The position numbers and the translations under genes were made by a program. Below, in pieces: positions 1 to 10,955 of a stretch of DNA of 64,000 nt. Origin of the DNA: Crotophaga sulcirostris (Eukaryota; Chordata; Aves; Cuculiformes; Crotophagidae); contig VYZB01000173.1 of the NCBI GenBank assembly GCA_013397455.1, positions 1,590,734 through 1,654,733 of the forward strand, in the 5' to 3' direction. The notes under the pieces are model-generated. The model ran no database searches. It was given only the letters and a program-made list of their open reading frames with translations, and was not told where the DNA came from. How positions within the stretch are numbered: position 1 is the stretch's first letter; each line of letters opens with the position of its first letter.

Positions 1-145
1 CGGGCCGGCCGGCCAATGAGAGCGCGCGCCCGCCACTAACAAAGGCCACGCTGGCCAATGGGATGCAAGGAGAGGGGAGGGCGCGGTGGCACCGCCTCGG
101 GCGGGCAGGGGGCGGGGCGCGGCCGGCTGGGGGCGGGGCCAGGCC
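1..145. promoter_or_regulatory. GC-rich, CCAAT/GC-box promoter-like block
   Basis: The first 145 bases are very rich in G, C and CpG. They contain two CCAAT boxes (13-17 and 55-59) and two GC boxes of the GGGCGGGGC type (about 110-118 and 131-139). This combination is typical of a TATA-less CpG-island promoter in vertebrates. The gene it serves cannot be decided: a minus-strand gene left of the window, or a plus-strand transcript running into the window, possibly even a distant first exon of TNFRSF13B. No splice donor or coding start could be assigned. Confidence 0.45.
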
Positions 146-635
146 GGCCTGGCTCGGCTCGGCTTGGTTCGGCCGGGTTCGGCTCAACTCGGCTGAGCTT
201 AGCCTGGCTTGGGTGGGTTCGGCTGGATTCAGCTCAGCTTGGCTTTGCCCAGCTCTGCATGGTTCAGCTTGGTTTGGCTCGGTTCAGCCCAGCTCAGCTG
301 GGTTCAGGTCAGTTTGGCTCAACTTGGCTGGGTTCAGCTCAATTGGGTTTGGTCCAGCTCAGCTGGGTTTGGCCTGGTTTGGCTCAGTACAGCTTGCCCT
401 GACTTGGCCCAGTTCGGCTAGGTTCAGTCTGGCTCAGCCCAGTTCAGCTGAGTTTGGCCTGGCCTGGCTGAATTCTCCTCAGCTGGGTTTGGCTCGGTTG
501 GGTTTGGCCTGGCTTGGCTTGGCTGGGTTTGGCATGGCACAGCACAGCACGGCTTGGCTCAGCTGGGTTTGACCGAGCTGAACTCACCTTGGCACGGTTC
601 AGCTCGTCTCAGCTGGGTTTGTCTCAGCAATGCAG
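146..635 (+). repeat. Degenerate 5-bp tandem array (about 98 pentamers)
   Basis: From 146 to about 635 the sequence can be cut into successive pentamers such as GGCTC, GGCTT, GGTTC, AGCTC, AGCTG and GGTTT, with no visible loss of register. Variation is by substitution only. The ten-base pair of units AGCTGGGTTT recurs at 361, 481, 561 and 611. The plus strand is rich in G and T. Because 5 and 3 are coprime, every plus frame reads a similar 5-residue peptide repeat (for example GSARL/WLGSA), so long open frames appear in all three frames; they are not evidence of a gene. It is a minisatellite-like array beside the promoter-like block. Confidence 0.85.
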
Positions 636-3171
636 CTTTATGCCTCTCCTGCACCTGTGTGACCTCTGGTGCTGGGGACCCGGAGGGACGAGGCAGGGGT
701 GCCACCGCCCCGGGACTGGCAGGGAACACCTCTGTTTGCCCAGGGCACGTTTTCCAGCGGAAACCGGCAGCCCGGGCAGGTGAATACGCCCAAGCAGGTG
801 ATAAGGACCAGCACGAGGGTGAGGGTTTGGCCTCCTGGCTCTGGGTGACTGAGGATCTGACTCATGCTGGGCCTGGTTCTACTCTCCCAGCCGTAATTCT
901 GCACAGCAGCCAGACAAGGGCCAGAGCAGGGACTTCCACACCTGTGGAGCATCACCAGGGCAGGAGAAACATGGGAACGCCAGCTCTAGAGCATGGGGAT
1001 GGGATGAGCGTGCCAGTTGGCACCTCCAAAATGCACCCCAGCCCGGCACGTCTCGCCACACTTGGATGCCACGGTGGCACATGGCATCTTCTGCTCACCC
1101 CAATATCCCCCGCCAGCATGGGATGGGGCTCTGCTATTAGGAACAGCCGTGTGGACCTTCCTGGGTTTGTTGGGGCCAGGAAAAACCCGTCGGAGAAGAG
1201 GCGGCGGCGTGGCCCACTTGCACGCGGCGCTGCCCCGCCGTTTGATGTGGGGCCCGGCCTCGGCGGCCTCGCCACGCCGGCTCCATGCTGTCATCCCGGA
1301 GTAAATAAAGACCAGCACAATTGCCTGCCTGTTTATTAATTTTTGCTTCATCAAAGGCTGCTTTAATCATCTCTCTCTCCCTCCTGCCATCACCACTCGC
1401 AGCACGGTGTGCTGTGTCGTGGATTAGGATGGGGCAGTGGAGCTGCAGGGATGACCAGCACCTTTGATCCCGCACCACTGCTGCATCCTCACCCACCACG
1501 AGTGGGTGGGAGCCCATACGATGCTCCCAGGAGGGATGTACAAGGCTGAGAGGTGGCCACCAGCCATCACTGCTTTGGGTGGGTTATCTCATATTTCCCT
1601 TGATCCTAATTTAAAGGTAGCACGGCCTTCTTCATGGAAGGAGAATTTTCCTCTCTGGGATTTACAGACCCTGATGCTCTCACCATGGGTCCAGAGTTCA
1701 GCTGGCAGGGGACTGCAGAACGCCTGCTCTTCAGAGAAGGACAGACAGTTTTTGCAACCAGCTTTTCTCCTGCCCTGATCCTCCTTTCCTCCCTCCCTCC
1801 ATCCCCAATTCTGCCAGGTTATTCCCTGCCACATCCCCTGCTGAGGATCTGGTGTGCCCTGCATCCCATGGGTCCCAGAGGGATCCCCAGGATGTTTTTT
1901 TCCATGAAAAAGCTCCTCTGCAGATGCCCAGGCACCTCTGGGTGCTGCCCCTGCAACCCCCAGCTCTTCAGCACCTCCTCAGGGTTCCCCACAAGCTGGC
2001 AGAGACACAGCACCCATGGTCGGCATGAGGCCCCAAGCACACAGCACCGTCCTGTGCTCCCTCCAGCGTGGCCGGGACGAGCACGAGCAGGGTCAAAGGG
2101 CCTTGGGAGAGAGAGAGGTGGGGGTGACTGGTGCGTGCCCCCCCATTGATGTGCACAGAGATGGGGCAGGGACCCCACAGGCCAGGGGGTCCCCTCAAGA
2201 GCAAAGGGGCTGCTCGGCCCCCAGCCCCACGGGGCACTGTTCCCCCGAGAAGGGCACAGAGCACGGAGCAGGGGCCAGGGCTGGCGTGTCCCGCGCCGCA
2301 GGCCGCGCCTGCCCCATGCCGAGCTGCTCCATGGCTTGGGGCCACGACCTGGCGCCATGCACGGCCCTGTCAGAGCCGGCAGCACCTCGCGGGAAGCGGC
2401 TGGTGCCGGGGCTGGCTCCAGCTTCTCCAAAAATCCAGCTGAACGGGATGGGCCTCTCCGCAAACCTGTCGGGCCGCATTCAGCCGTGCCAGAGCCAGCA
2501 TCCGCGCGCCGCTGGCTGCCTGTGTGCCGCCTTCGATGTGTGCAGCCAGCGGCGCCACGGAAAACTCACTGCCAATGACTCTTCCTGCATGCCCCAGGCA
2601 CCATGGCATGGCCATGGCCCAGAGGTCCCCCCACAGGTGCCCTGGAGGTGGGGGTCCCGTCCCACCATCCCTCCATTGCTCCTGCCACAGGGATGCCCGG
2701 TTGGGCCATCTGGGCCTAACAGGTCTCTTCAGCCCAGAGCTGGTCCAGAGCAGTTTTCACAAACGAGGGCAATTAAATTAATGGGAAAATGGAAAGTATT
2801 CATCAGGGAGCTGCAGTGGCAGAGGGGGAAGGCGCTGCAGTGAGTCAGTAATCCAAACCGAAGCCCCAGCGCCAGGTAAACAAGCTGCAAACCAGGAGGT
2901 GTTAGTCACCAGCACTGGCTGCTCCAGCCCCAGCTGGGAAGGACATCGTGAAACCCTTCTGTTCTGGGAAAGGGTTTGGCAGCACCAAACCCCGCCGGCA
3001 AGAGGAGGGCAGCATCCATTCCCTGTTGTGGTGTGGAGGTCCTGCCAGGACCACTCACAGCCTCCATCTACGAGGAGCACCAGGGACGTGGCACATGTGG
3101 CCATGCCTTGTTTTGCAGGCGAAGCTGCGATGTGCCACTTTTTCCCTGCGGTGCCAGGCACTGCCAGGGCA
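636..3171. other. GC-rich noncoding region, no gene recognised
   Basis: Many open frames occur on both strands, as expected in GC-rich DNA, but none resembles a known protein and none carries convincing splice sites in a consistent frame. An AATAAA lies near 1303 on the plus strand without an identifiable gene before it. A short A/T-richer island around 2760-2850 includes an AP-1-like TGAGTCA and could be regulatory. Confidence 0.4.
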
Positions 3172-3335
3172 AGAGAATCATAGAATGCTTTGGGTTGGAA
3201 GGGACCTTAAAAATCATCCAGTTCTGCCCTCCATGCCATGGGCAGGGACACCTCAAACTAGACCAGGCAGCTCAAGTCCCCATCCAACCTGGCCTTGAAC
3301 GCTTCCAATGAGGGGATGACAGATGCTCCTCCTGG
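3172..3335 (-). mobile_element. CR1 LINE 3' fragment, minus orientation
   Basis: On the plus strand this reads AATCATAGAATG, then GGTTGGAAGGGACCTT, a stretch like 'atcatccagttctgccc', and 'caacctggccttgaac'. This is the reverse complement of the 3' end of an avian CR1 retroposon, whose terminus is a short ATTCTATGA-type repeat. Only the 3' non-coding end is present, as in most 5'-truncated bird CR1 copies. The left edge is the CR1 3' terminus; the right edge is uncertain by some tens of bases. Confidence 0.88.
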
Positions 3336-4599
3336 GAAGCCATTGCTCCCCACAAGACCTTGGGCAAGCCATTTAATCTCTCTGCACCACCACCTCACCA
3401 TCATTACAGTGGAGCCAGACAGATGGATGCCCAGAGGAGAGGGCAGGATTCCTGGTTTAAAGCTGTCAAACTCTGGTATCCCCACTGGAACCAGGCTGGA
3501 ACTGAGTGGCACCTGTGAGGGCTCCCCTCTTCCTGCCCTGCACCAAGTGCAGTCCCAGCCATGGGGAGCTGGATGTGGCCCCTCAAGCCAACCAGGCTGG
3601 CTATGTGGGAGTCCAGAGCCTCCAGCCCAGCCCTGCTTGGAGAATATCTGACAGTGGATCGACTGGCGAGGGGAGGCTTGGGTGCCCCTTGAACCACACT
3701 GCAACTAATAGGGGTGAAACCCACAGGTTAGGAATCTGTAGGGAGGTAAAAAACACCCTCATGGATGAAGGCAAAATGTCCCGGTCTGCCCCAGATGTTG
3801 TCTCTGTGCCCTGCCTTACCTGTGCCTGATTTTCCCATTGGGAAAAATAAAAGGACCCAAATTATCCACTGCAGGAAATCCAGTGCTCAGCTGCAGCCGA
3901 TGCAGCTCAGAGAGGAGGATGCAGCTTTCATGGGGATGGAAAAGACTGCAAGGATGGTCCAGTGCAGCCCTCTGACACACACACTTGCACGCAGAGGCTT
4001 GGGTTTCTCCCAGAAGCCACATTAAATCACATCCCACCAAGCAGAGATTTCCTCTTGTCCAGAGACGCCAAGTGCCTGTGCATTCATATCCTTCTCCTAA
4101 AATTGGGCCAATGGTTAATTACGTTCTGGGTCAGGTTATTGGTGACCAGGTCCCGTGGCTGCTTCCTGCCACTGGCCCTTGCTGTGCGAGGAAAACCCTT
4201 TAGCAGGGAAAATCTGGCTCTTTCCTTCCCACGCATGCCCCTTTCTTTTGGCTGGGCCCTGCCTGTTCAGCCAGGCAGAGCAGATCCCTCTGCGTGGGGA
4301 ATCGTTGCCTGCCCTGCCGACTCCCCTCTCACCACAAGCCTCAGCATCCCTGCTAAAAATATTGTCCCGGGCAAAATTGGGTCCCTCCAGCTTCCTCCAT
4401 CGTCAGTCCCATCAGCCACCGCCCCGAGCTGCCAGGCGCAGCCGTCGGATGTCTGCTCTGCTGACTCCATATAATGCGAGTTCTACAAATGAAAATGTCA
4501 CATGGCTGTAAATTAAACACTTTGGAGAAACTCATTATAATGCGGCAACACAATTAGCTTTATCAGCCAGCCCAGAGTCATGCCAAAACCCAAAGCCGA
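3336..4599. other. Noncoding intergenic sequence
   Basis: No coding exon was recognised. The stretch at about 4440-4580 is A/T-rich in a GC-rich setting and contains several TAAT and TTAT motifs, so it is a candidate conserved regulatory element. Nothing else stands out. Confidence 0.35.
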
Positions 4600-5011
4600 C
4601 TCACTTGACAGGAGCTGCCATCCATGAAACTAAGCTAACGACCTTAATTATATTTTTAGCTTCTAATTTTTGGCTGACACTATACCCAATTACCCAGCCC
4701 ATAATTTGCCCAGGCGCTGCCATCAGCCTACCTGGTCTGTAATTCCCAGGGTCAGTCCTTTTATTCCTTTTAAATATTAGACTCCCACTGGCTGCCCTCC
4801 AGCCCTCTGGAATTTCCTCAGGGTTTTTAGTGTTAAAAATTAACAGCTGAGCTCCTCGGAAGCCTGCAAGCCCCTTCCTGCAAGGGTCCTGCCAGAAATG
4901 CCTCCTGTCCTGAGTGATGTTGGAGATGGGAACAGGGAGTTGTTCCCACCAGGTTGAAAATGCCGTGTTATGCAAGTAGCTGCTCTGGTCAAAGATTGGT
5001 CTTTGACTCAT
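4600..5011 (-). mobile_element. Ancient CR1/L3-like LINE reverse-transcriptase fragment
   Basis: The minus strand is open for about 136 codons here. In its middle it reads PEEIPEGWRAAS, then SLIFKRNKRTDPGNYRP, then a segment ending PGQIM. This matches the start of the CR1/L3-type ORF2 reverse transcriptase, where family members have P-x-x-W followed by PIFKKG, a DPGNYRPVSLTS-like block and PGK-(I/V)-ME. The core similarity covers about 4700-4830 on the plus strand. The copy is partial: there is no endonuclease part, no catalytic YADD box and no 3' terminus, so it is a fossil. The assignment rests on motif recognition only. Confidence 0.6.
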
Positions 5012-8000
5012 GGCCCTTATCTGCTGCCCACGCTTTACACCTCAGCACACAACCCGGGTGCTGCAGCCTCCCCTCCCTGCCCCTTTGCTGTGCTTTTATA
5101 GAGTTCTGCCCTTGCTTCCGTGCCAGCCCTCAGCCAAGATGAGTCTTTTCCTGTCCAGGTGTCCTTGCTCTCCAGCGGCTCCCAGGTTTTGGGAGCCAGC
5201 CCTGAACACAGCCTGGTTTCCAACAACACTTCCCTCACCTGACCTGCACCAGGTTTTGGCAAAGTGGCTCTTGCAGCATCACCCTCGATGATGCACATGG
5301 GCACCTCTGGAGCATGGCTCGCTCTGGGGTTCACCCACAGACTCTGGCACAGACACTGTGAAGGGGCAGACCCCAGGGAACAGGGGCTGCCACAGCACCT
5401 GGACCCCAGCAGGTGCTGAGCACCCTTGGGATGATGCCCCGCTGCAGCCCTGTGGGGTGGTGGCTGGATGAGACTGCGGTCCATGGAGAGGAATGGAGCA
5501 GTGCGGGGTGTCTGCGGGCAGCTGAACCCCACTTTGCACAAAGAGCTGGTGCAAATGGAGGTGCTGGGGCCTGGCTAGACCCAGGGAGCACGTAGGAGCC
5601 AGCCTGGCTGCTGTGGGGCTGCAAAGTCCATGGTACAGAGGCCGTGGCCTGGCTGGGAGAAGGCAGAGTCGGAGTGGCCTGTGGGAGGATGTCTGGTTGC
5701 AAAGGCAGCACCCAGCACCCAGGCAGGCTGGGCTGGCCAAGGGTGCCATCTCCTGGGGAGAGTCCCAAACAGCCAGGAGCACGGCCGGGTCTGGCATCAC
5801 ATCCAGGAGCAGGATGGGCACCCCTGGGCTGCAGGTGTGGGGAGCTGGAGCTGCATCCCAGGGCTCTTTGAGCCTCCAGGCTGAGTCGCCACTGCCCTCG
5901 GCTCCCGGCTGTGTTGTGGTGTTGCAGGTAGGGCAGACAGCCAGGACTGCTCAAAACATGGGTGCAAGCATGCTAGGGGGGTTCTTCATGCTTGGGATGT
6001 CCATGGCATGGGCACAGATTTGCAGCTGCACGAGGGTACACGTCCTGAGCAGACACCCAGGGTGCCACCACTGACCTGGCCTGGGCACCTGCCCACACTG
6101 AAAAACCAGCGGCAGCAGCGATCGTGCACCAGCATCCTCATGGCTTTGGTCACGTAGCTGCTCTGTGCTTTGCCACGAGGGACAGGTGGTGGTGGCAGGA
6201 CACAGGGGACAGCCAGGCAGTGCACATCCTGACCCCGCTGCATCTGAGAGCACACGTCCACAGGGAATTGGGGTGAAAGAAATGAGTCCTCAGCAGCCGC
6301 ACTCAGAGCCATCTGTGCTCAGCCTGGTCTCGCAGTTGCTGGTTTCAACTCAAAATTACTCCTCTTCCCCTTCTTCCCCCACCCCTGGCCCCTCTTTTCA
6401 GGTCCCAGAGGGAGCACCAGTGCGAGCAAACGCCTTGGCCAAGGCCCAGACCTGCCCAAGCACAGGGACTGCAAAAGATGGGGAGGCTGGGAGGAAAATA
6501 TCCCAGCAAAGCTACTCAAAGGGAAGGTGAGACATCCCCCAAAAATTTTCAGAGCCAAACATTAGCTGCCTGTTACCTGCAGCTCTCCTTGCAGCAATGC
6601 CACTGGGGCAAGAGCCCAGAAGAAAAAAAGATTTTATCGTTGGGATAAAACTGGGCTATTTTACCCCAAATAGACCCTGGCACCTCTGGAGCCGTATGCA
6701 GATGGGTGCTGAAGGATGCAGACGACGGGGGGAGGATGCTGTGGGATGCAGAGCCGTGTAGAGGTGTGCACCACGCTGGGAAGCTGCACGGGGAACGGCT
6801 GATCGATGCTCTCCTTCCAGCAACACAGAGCAAAGGAAGGGTTTAACCCAGGAACCCAGAACAGGGTGCTGGTGGCTGCTGCCCAATCCCTGCCTGTGTC
6901 CCAAAGAACAGGAACGACCCCAGGTAAGGACTGCTGGCAGACACCACCTTGGCTGTGAGACAGCAGCTCAGAGGGGACAATATTTGGAGGTGCCTAAGGG
7001 CCACACACCATCCTCAGAAGCTGCGGGAGGGCGTGATGCCATTCTGGGCACAGAGGGTCAGGCTGCTGGGGTGCCCAGCTCTGGTCACAGCACACACTGA
7101 GAATTTTAAAGCCGAAATCACACTGCCTGCTCTCTGCTCAGCGAGGAGGGACAAACCACCCCCAAGTGCTTCTCAGTTCCCTCTTGAGGGAACCAGGGTG
7201 GAAACTGCAAGTGTCCCACTGCTATTTGCAGAGGCAGGTTTCCCCTGCAAAATCCTGAGAGCCGACGGGCAGGGCTGGGCCATCGCGCAGGCGATGCCGA
7301 AATCACGGTTTCCTTTGCCATCGGCTTTAGCTCTGCAGGTGAATGGGCTGCGGGCTCTGCTCTGCGCCCAGGGCTCAGCGCCAGTGGGACGAGTCCACAC
7401 CTGGACAGCCACCAGCTACATGAAGTCAAAGGTGCATTTTCCCCCAAGCCCTTATACCATGCAAGTCCTCCTCCCAGCCAGGCCTGTGCCTTCCTGCTGC
7501 ATCCCAGGACTCCCCACAGGTCTTCCCAGCAGGAGACTCAAGCCCAGAAATGACCCCATCCTTTGCATGAGATGCACGGGCAGAGGCAAGACACAGCATT
7601 GATGCTGCAGTGCCCCTGCGGCCATGGTGCACCTCCTCTCCCAGTCTCCAAGCCCTGTGGTCCATCAGATGGTGTCAAAGCTGGTTCCCTCTGTCCCACA
7701 GGACCTGGGACATGATCGGCCACATCCAGCCACTGCGGGGCTGAACAGCCACGAGGTGCTGAGTGTCCTTGCTTTGGGCTTTTTTCCCTGTGAGCAGCTT
7801 CAGCCTCCAATGTCCCTGCAGTGAACACAGAGCATTGCAGCACACAAGCAGCCCTTTGCTCTCCCTGAGTTGCAGCTCACCATGGCAAGCATGAAGTAGG
7901 AGTTTCTGTGCTGAACTGAAAAACCCTTGATGCTGCCCTGCTGACTTCTATAGAAAGTAGCAGGCATTGCTTCTTCCTTCCCCCTTCAGCTGCTTCTGCA

Positions 8001-10699
8001 GAAAGGTCCCACCGGGCTGAGCTGAGTCACTGAACTTCTGTGCTCCCAGTGCCCCTCACCCCTTCCCAGTGGCTGTGGCACAGCCCTGCCCAGCACCTCT
8101 GTGGGAAAGGGGGAGAACCTCCAGGAATGAATGCACTGCCCCTGGAAAAGGGGGAAAGCAGTAACTGCGCAGTCTGGTTTTGGTTTTTCTAGAGATCCCC
8201 TATGGAGAATTGCACCGCTGGCCAGATTTACCCGGGGTATCCTGACAGTCCCAGCCATGGACAGGGATCACAGCCCGCTCCCTCCTGTGCTGGTTGAGCA
8301 AGGGCAGATGCTCTCAGCACCCCAGTGGGGTCTGGATCCCCCTTCTGAGGCTGCTCCTTCATGGATTTGCTGATCAAGCCCCTTCCACTCGCAGGGTGAG
8401 GCGAGATCTAAAAATAAATATACAGCTGTACTATTGGAGGCTGACAGCAACACAGAGGTAGCTCTTTCCCTCAGTGAAAACCAAGCTGTGCTATTAATGC
8501 TTCATGCACTCCCAGTGCCAGCAACTTTCCTGCCACCCTCCTGTCTCCCAGACATGGACGCAGTAGAGAAATGCAGTGTTTAAAGCATCTTATTAGTGCC
8601 TACGAGATGCTCTCCATGGAGTCAGCAGGAGATGGGCCAGTGGCATGGGCTGACCATCCAGGGAGAGGATGGATGCACAGAGCCACAGTTGGTCCTAGCC
8701 AGAGGTGAGCTGAGCCACAGCCATGGCAGGTGAGGGTGCCCGGCCCTCGGTGCCATGCGGCTGTGACACAGAGCCCTTGCTCCTCTCTACCTGTGCCCCA
8801 CACAGTGGCATCCCCTATGGCTGCATGGCCTCTTGCTCCCACATAGCTGCTCCTTTGCAGCAAAGACTGGGAAAGCAACAACCCACAGGGTTGGCCACTG
8901 GCTCTCCTGACACAAAATTACTCTTCTCTACAGACCAAAGCATCCCTCTCTGCAGAAGGAAACCTCCCACTGCAGGCAGGCAATGCAAGGGCAGGTGCCA
9001 CGGAGCCCCCACCCCTGCAAACCCCTCTGCAACGTGGCTGCCTGGCCCAGGACACCCATCCCCATGCCCAGGACACATCACCCCACAGGGTCCCTCCCTC
9101 CCCAGTGCCCGAGGAACACCCGTCGAGCCAATGCAATGCGCTGTGTGGTCGATTTGCATCAGAGGGATAAGGGGAAACCCCAGGAAACCCACGGGCCAGG
9201 CATTAATCAAATCTGTCTCTAATAATAAACCTCCCAAGCCGTGTGCGGGCTCGGAGCTGGAGCTGGCAGAGCAATGGCAGGAACTGAGGGGCACTAGATG
9301 TCAAACGTGAGTTACCCCACGGAAGGGCTGCGCGGGGAGCTGGGGGTGAGGGATTTGTCCACGCCAGGGCTCGGGGCCGCTGCGACGCTTCCAGCGTGCT
9401 GGCAGGGAGTGGAGGGGCTCCCTGGGCTCTCACTGGAGGGGCAGAGCCACCACAGAGGGCTCCCACCCTGCTGAATGTGGTCAGTGCCGTGGGACTGGGG
9501 ATGAAATGGTCGCTGGATGCTTTGGATGAGAGGTCTATAGGGGTGCTGGTCCCTGGTGGGGGCAGAGGCAGAGGGGGGAACACACCCAGCTTTGCTGGAA
9601 AATGCACGGCTGCAAAGCCTGGCTGCACCATGCTTGGAGCACCACGTGTTTCTTGAGGCTCCCTGGGGAGGGGAGCTCAGCCACGTGGCAGGATTATTCC
9701 TCGATGGGGCCAAACACTGCCTTGGACCTGCCTTGGCAGCAGAGCAGCACCAGGGAAGGAGTTTGCCCAGGCTGTAGCCCCCTAGCTTAGACAGAGCCCC
9801 AAATCTCCATTTCCCATGCAATTATCCGCTGTGAAATCCCACCATAGCTCAAGGAAGTCCAGGCTCACCACCATCTCCAGGGCTCACTGCCATCCGCAGG
9901 GCTCATCACCATCCATGGGGGCCTTCTCTTACTTCTCCTTGGGTACAAAGTATCTTCAAAGAGCATCAAGGTGAGCGCTGGTCTGAGCCTCACTGCCCTG
10001 GGGAATGTCTTCAGTCAGCTCAATAGAGAGAAATTATTTACTTTTATAGAATTTTAATTGAACAACTGGGACTACAAGGGCAGCATCCCCATGCAGAGTG
10101 GATTTATCCTCGGGAACGGGAGGGTTTTCCATGCGTTGCCCCAGGCAGGAACCAGTTCAGAGCAGGCAGGAGAGAAAGCCTGTCTTCAGCCCCTCTGTAG
10201 GGAAAGGTGCAATAGCAGGACAGACAGACATGCAAATTGCCTGACTGCTGCACACTCCAAGTACTGGAGAGGGAGAAGGAGAGATCCCCCTACATAGAGC
10301 ACAGAGAGTTTTTGATATAAAAACCAAAGTTTGGCTTTGCAGTGGCTGTGGTGCAGAGGCTCTGGCCAAGGCAACGCGCAGCCTTTGGGCACGTGGAGGC
10401 CAGTGCCGTGCTGCAGTTCCGGGAAGTTTTAAACCTTTGGTGTCCCATCAGCAGTGGCAGGAAACAGCTGTGCCTCAGTGCCTCCAGCACGGCTCCACAG
10501 AGGGATGCAGTCACTTGTGAGCCCTCTAGGTCAGCCAGTGGCAGCCCCTCCAAGTGCTGGGTTAGTGCTTCCTCCCGTTGCTCGGTCGTGCTGGTCACAG
10601 ACCAAGCGTGCGGCACGGCACGGCACAGCCTGGCACGCTGGCAGGTACTGCTGAGCAGCAGGGGACCATCAGGGGCACAGCCAGGGACTGAGACCATCC
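5012..10699. other. GC-rich noncoding region, no gene recognised
   Basis: This 5.7-kb stretch is GC-rich with numerous chance open frames on both strands. None resembles a known protein family or shows a consistent exon structure. A three-copy 19-bp repeat lies at 9862-9918 and an A/T-rich patch at about 10020-10065. Confidence 0.4.
9862..9918 (+). repeat. Three-copy 19-bp tandem repeat
   Basis: Copies run 9862-9880, 9881-9899 and 9900-9918. Each begins GGCTCA and contains a CCATC core; they differ by several substitutions. It is a small local tandem repeat with no evident coding role. Confidence 0.7.
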
Positions 10700-10955
10700 A
10701 GGACATGGACTTAAGCTTCGTCAGGGGAGGTTTAGACTTGATGTTAGGAAGAAGTTCTTCACTGAAAGGGTGATTGGCCACTGGAATGCGCTGCCCAGGG
10801 AGGTGGTGGAGTCGCCGACCCTGGATGTGTTCAAGGGAAGACTGGATGAGGCACTGAGTGCCATGGTTTAGGTGATGGGATGGTGTTAGTGTTGGCTTAT
10901 AGGTTGGACTTGATGATCTCAGAGGTCCCTTCCAACCTTGTGATACTGTGATACT
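10700..10955 (+). mobile_element. CR1 LINE 3' fragment, plus orientation
   Basis: The sequence contains GGGGAGGTTTAGACTTG, TTAGGAAGAAGTTCTTCACT, GCCCAGGGAGGTGGTGGAGT and GATGATCTCAGAGGTCCC, and ends with CAACCTTGTGATACTGTGAT. These are hallmarks of the CR1 ORF2 end and 3' untranslated region in birds. The terminal GATACTGTGATACT is the short 3' microsatellite-like tail of one CR1 subfamily. The copy is 5'-truncated; the left boundary is approximate. Confidence 0.9.

Noticed and set aside
58..572. Overlapping plus-strand open frames with repeated GSARL/WLGSA-type peptides
   Set aside because: They are the translation of the 5-bp array in all three frames; no splice sites, no family similarity.
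146..635. A true immunoglobulin class-switch region
   Set aside because: No constant-region or other Ig gene is nearby; the likeness is only in pentamer length and AGCT content.
554..1339. 261-codon plus-strand open frame
   Set aside because: Starts in the pentamer array and continues through GC-rich DNA with no recognisable domain; the minus strand is equally open.
2016..2843. 275-codon plus-strand open frame
   Set aside because: GC-rich chance frame; no similarity, and overlapping frames on both strands are of similar length.
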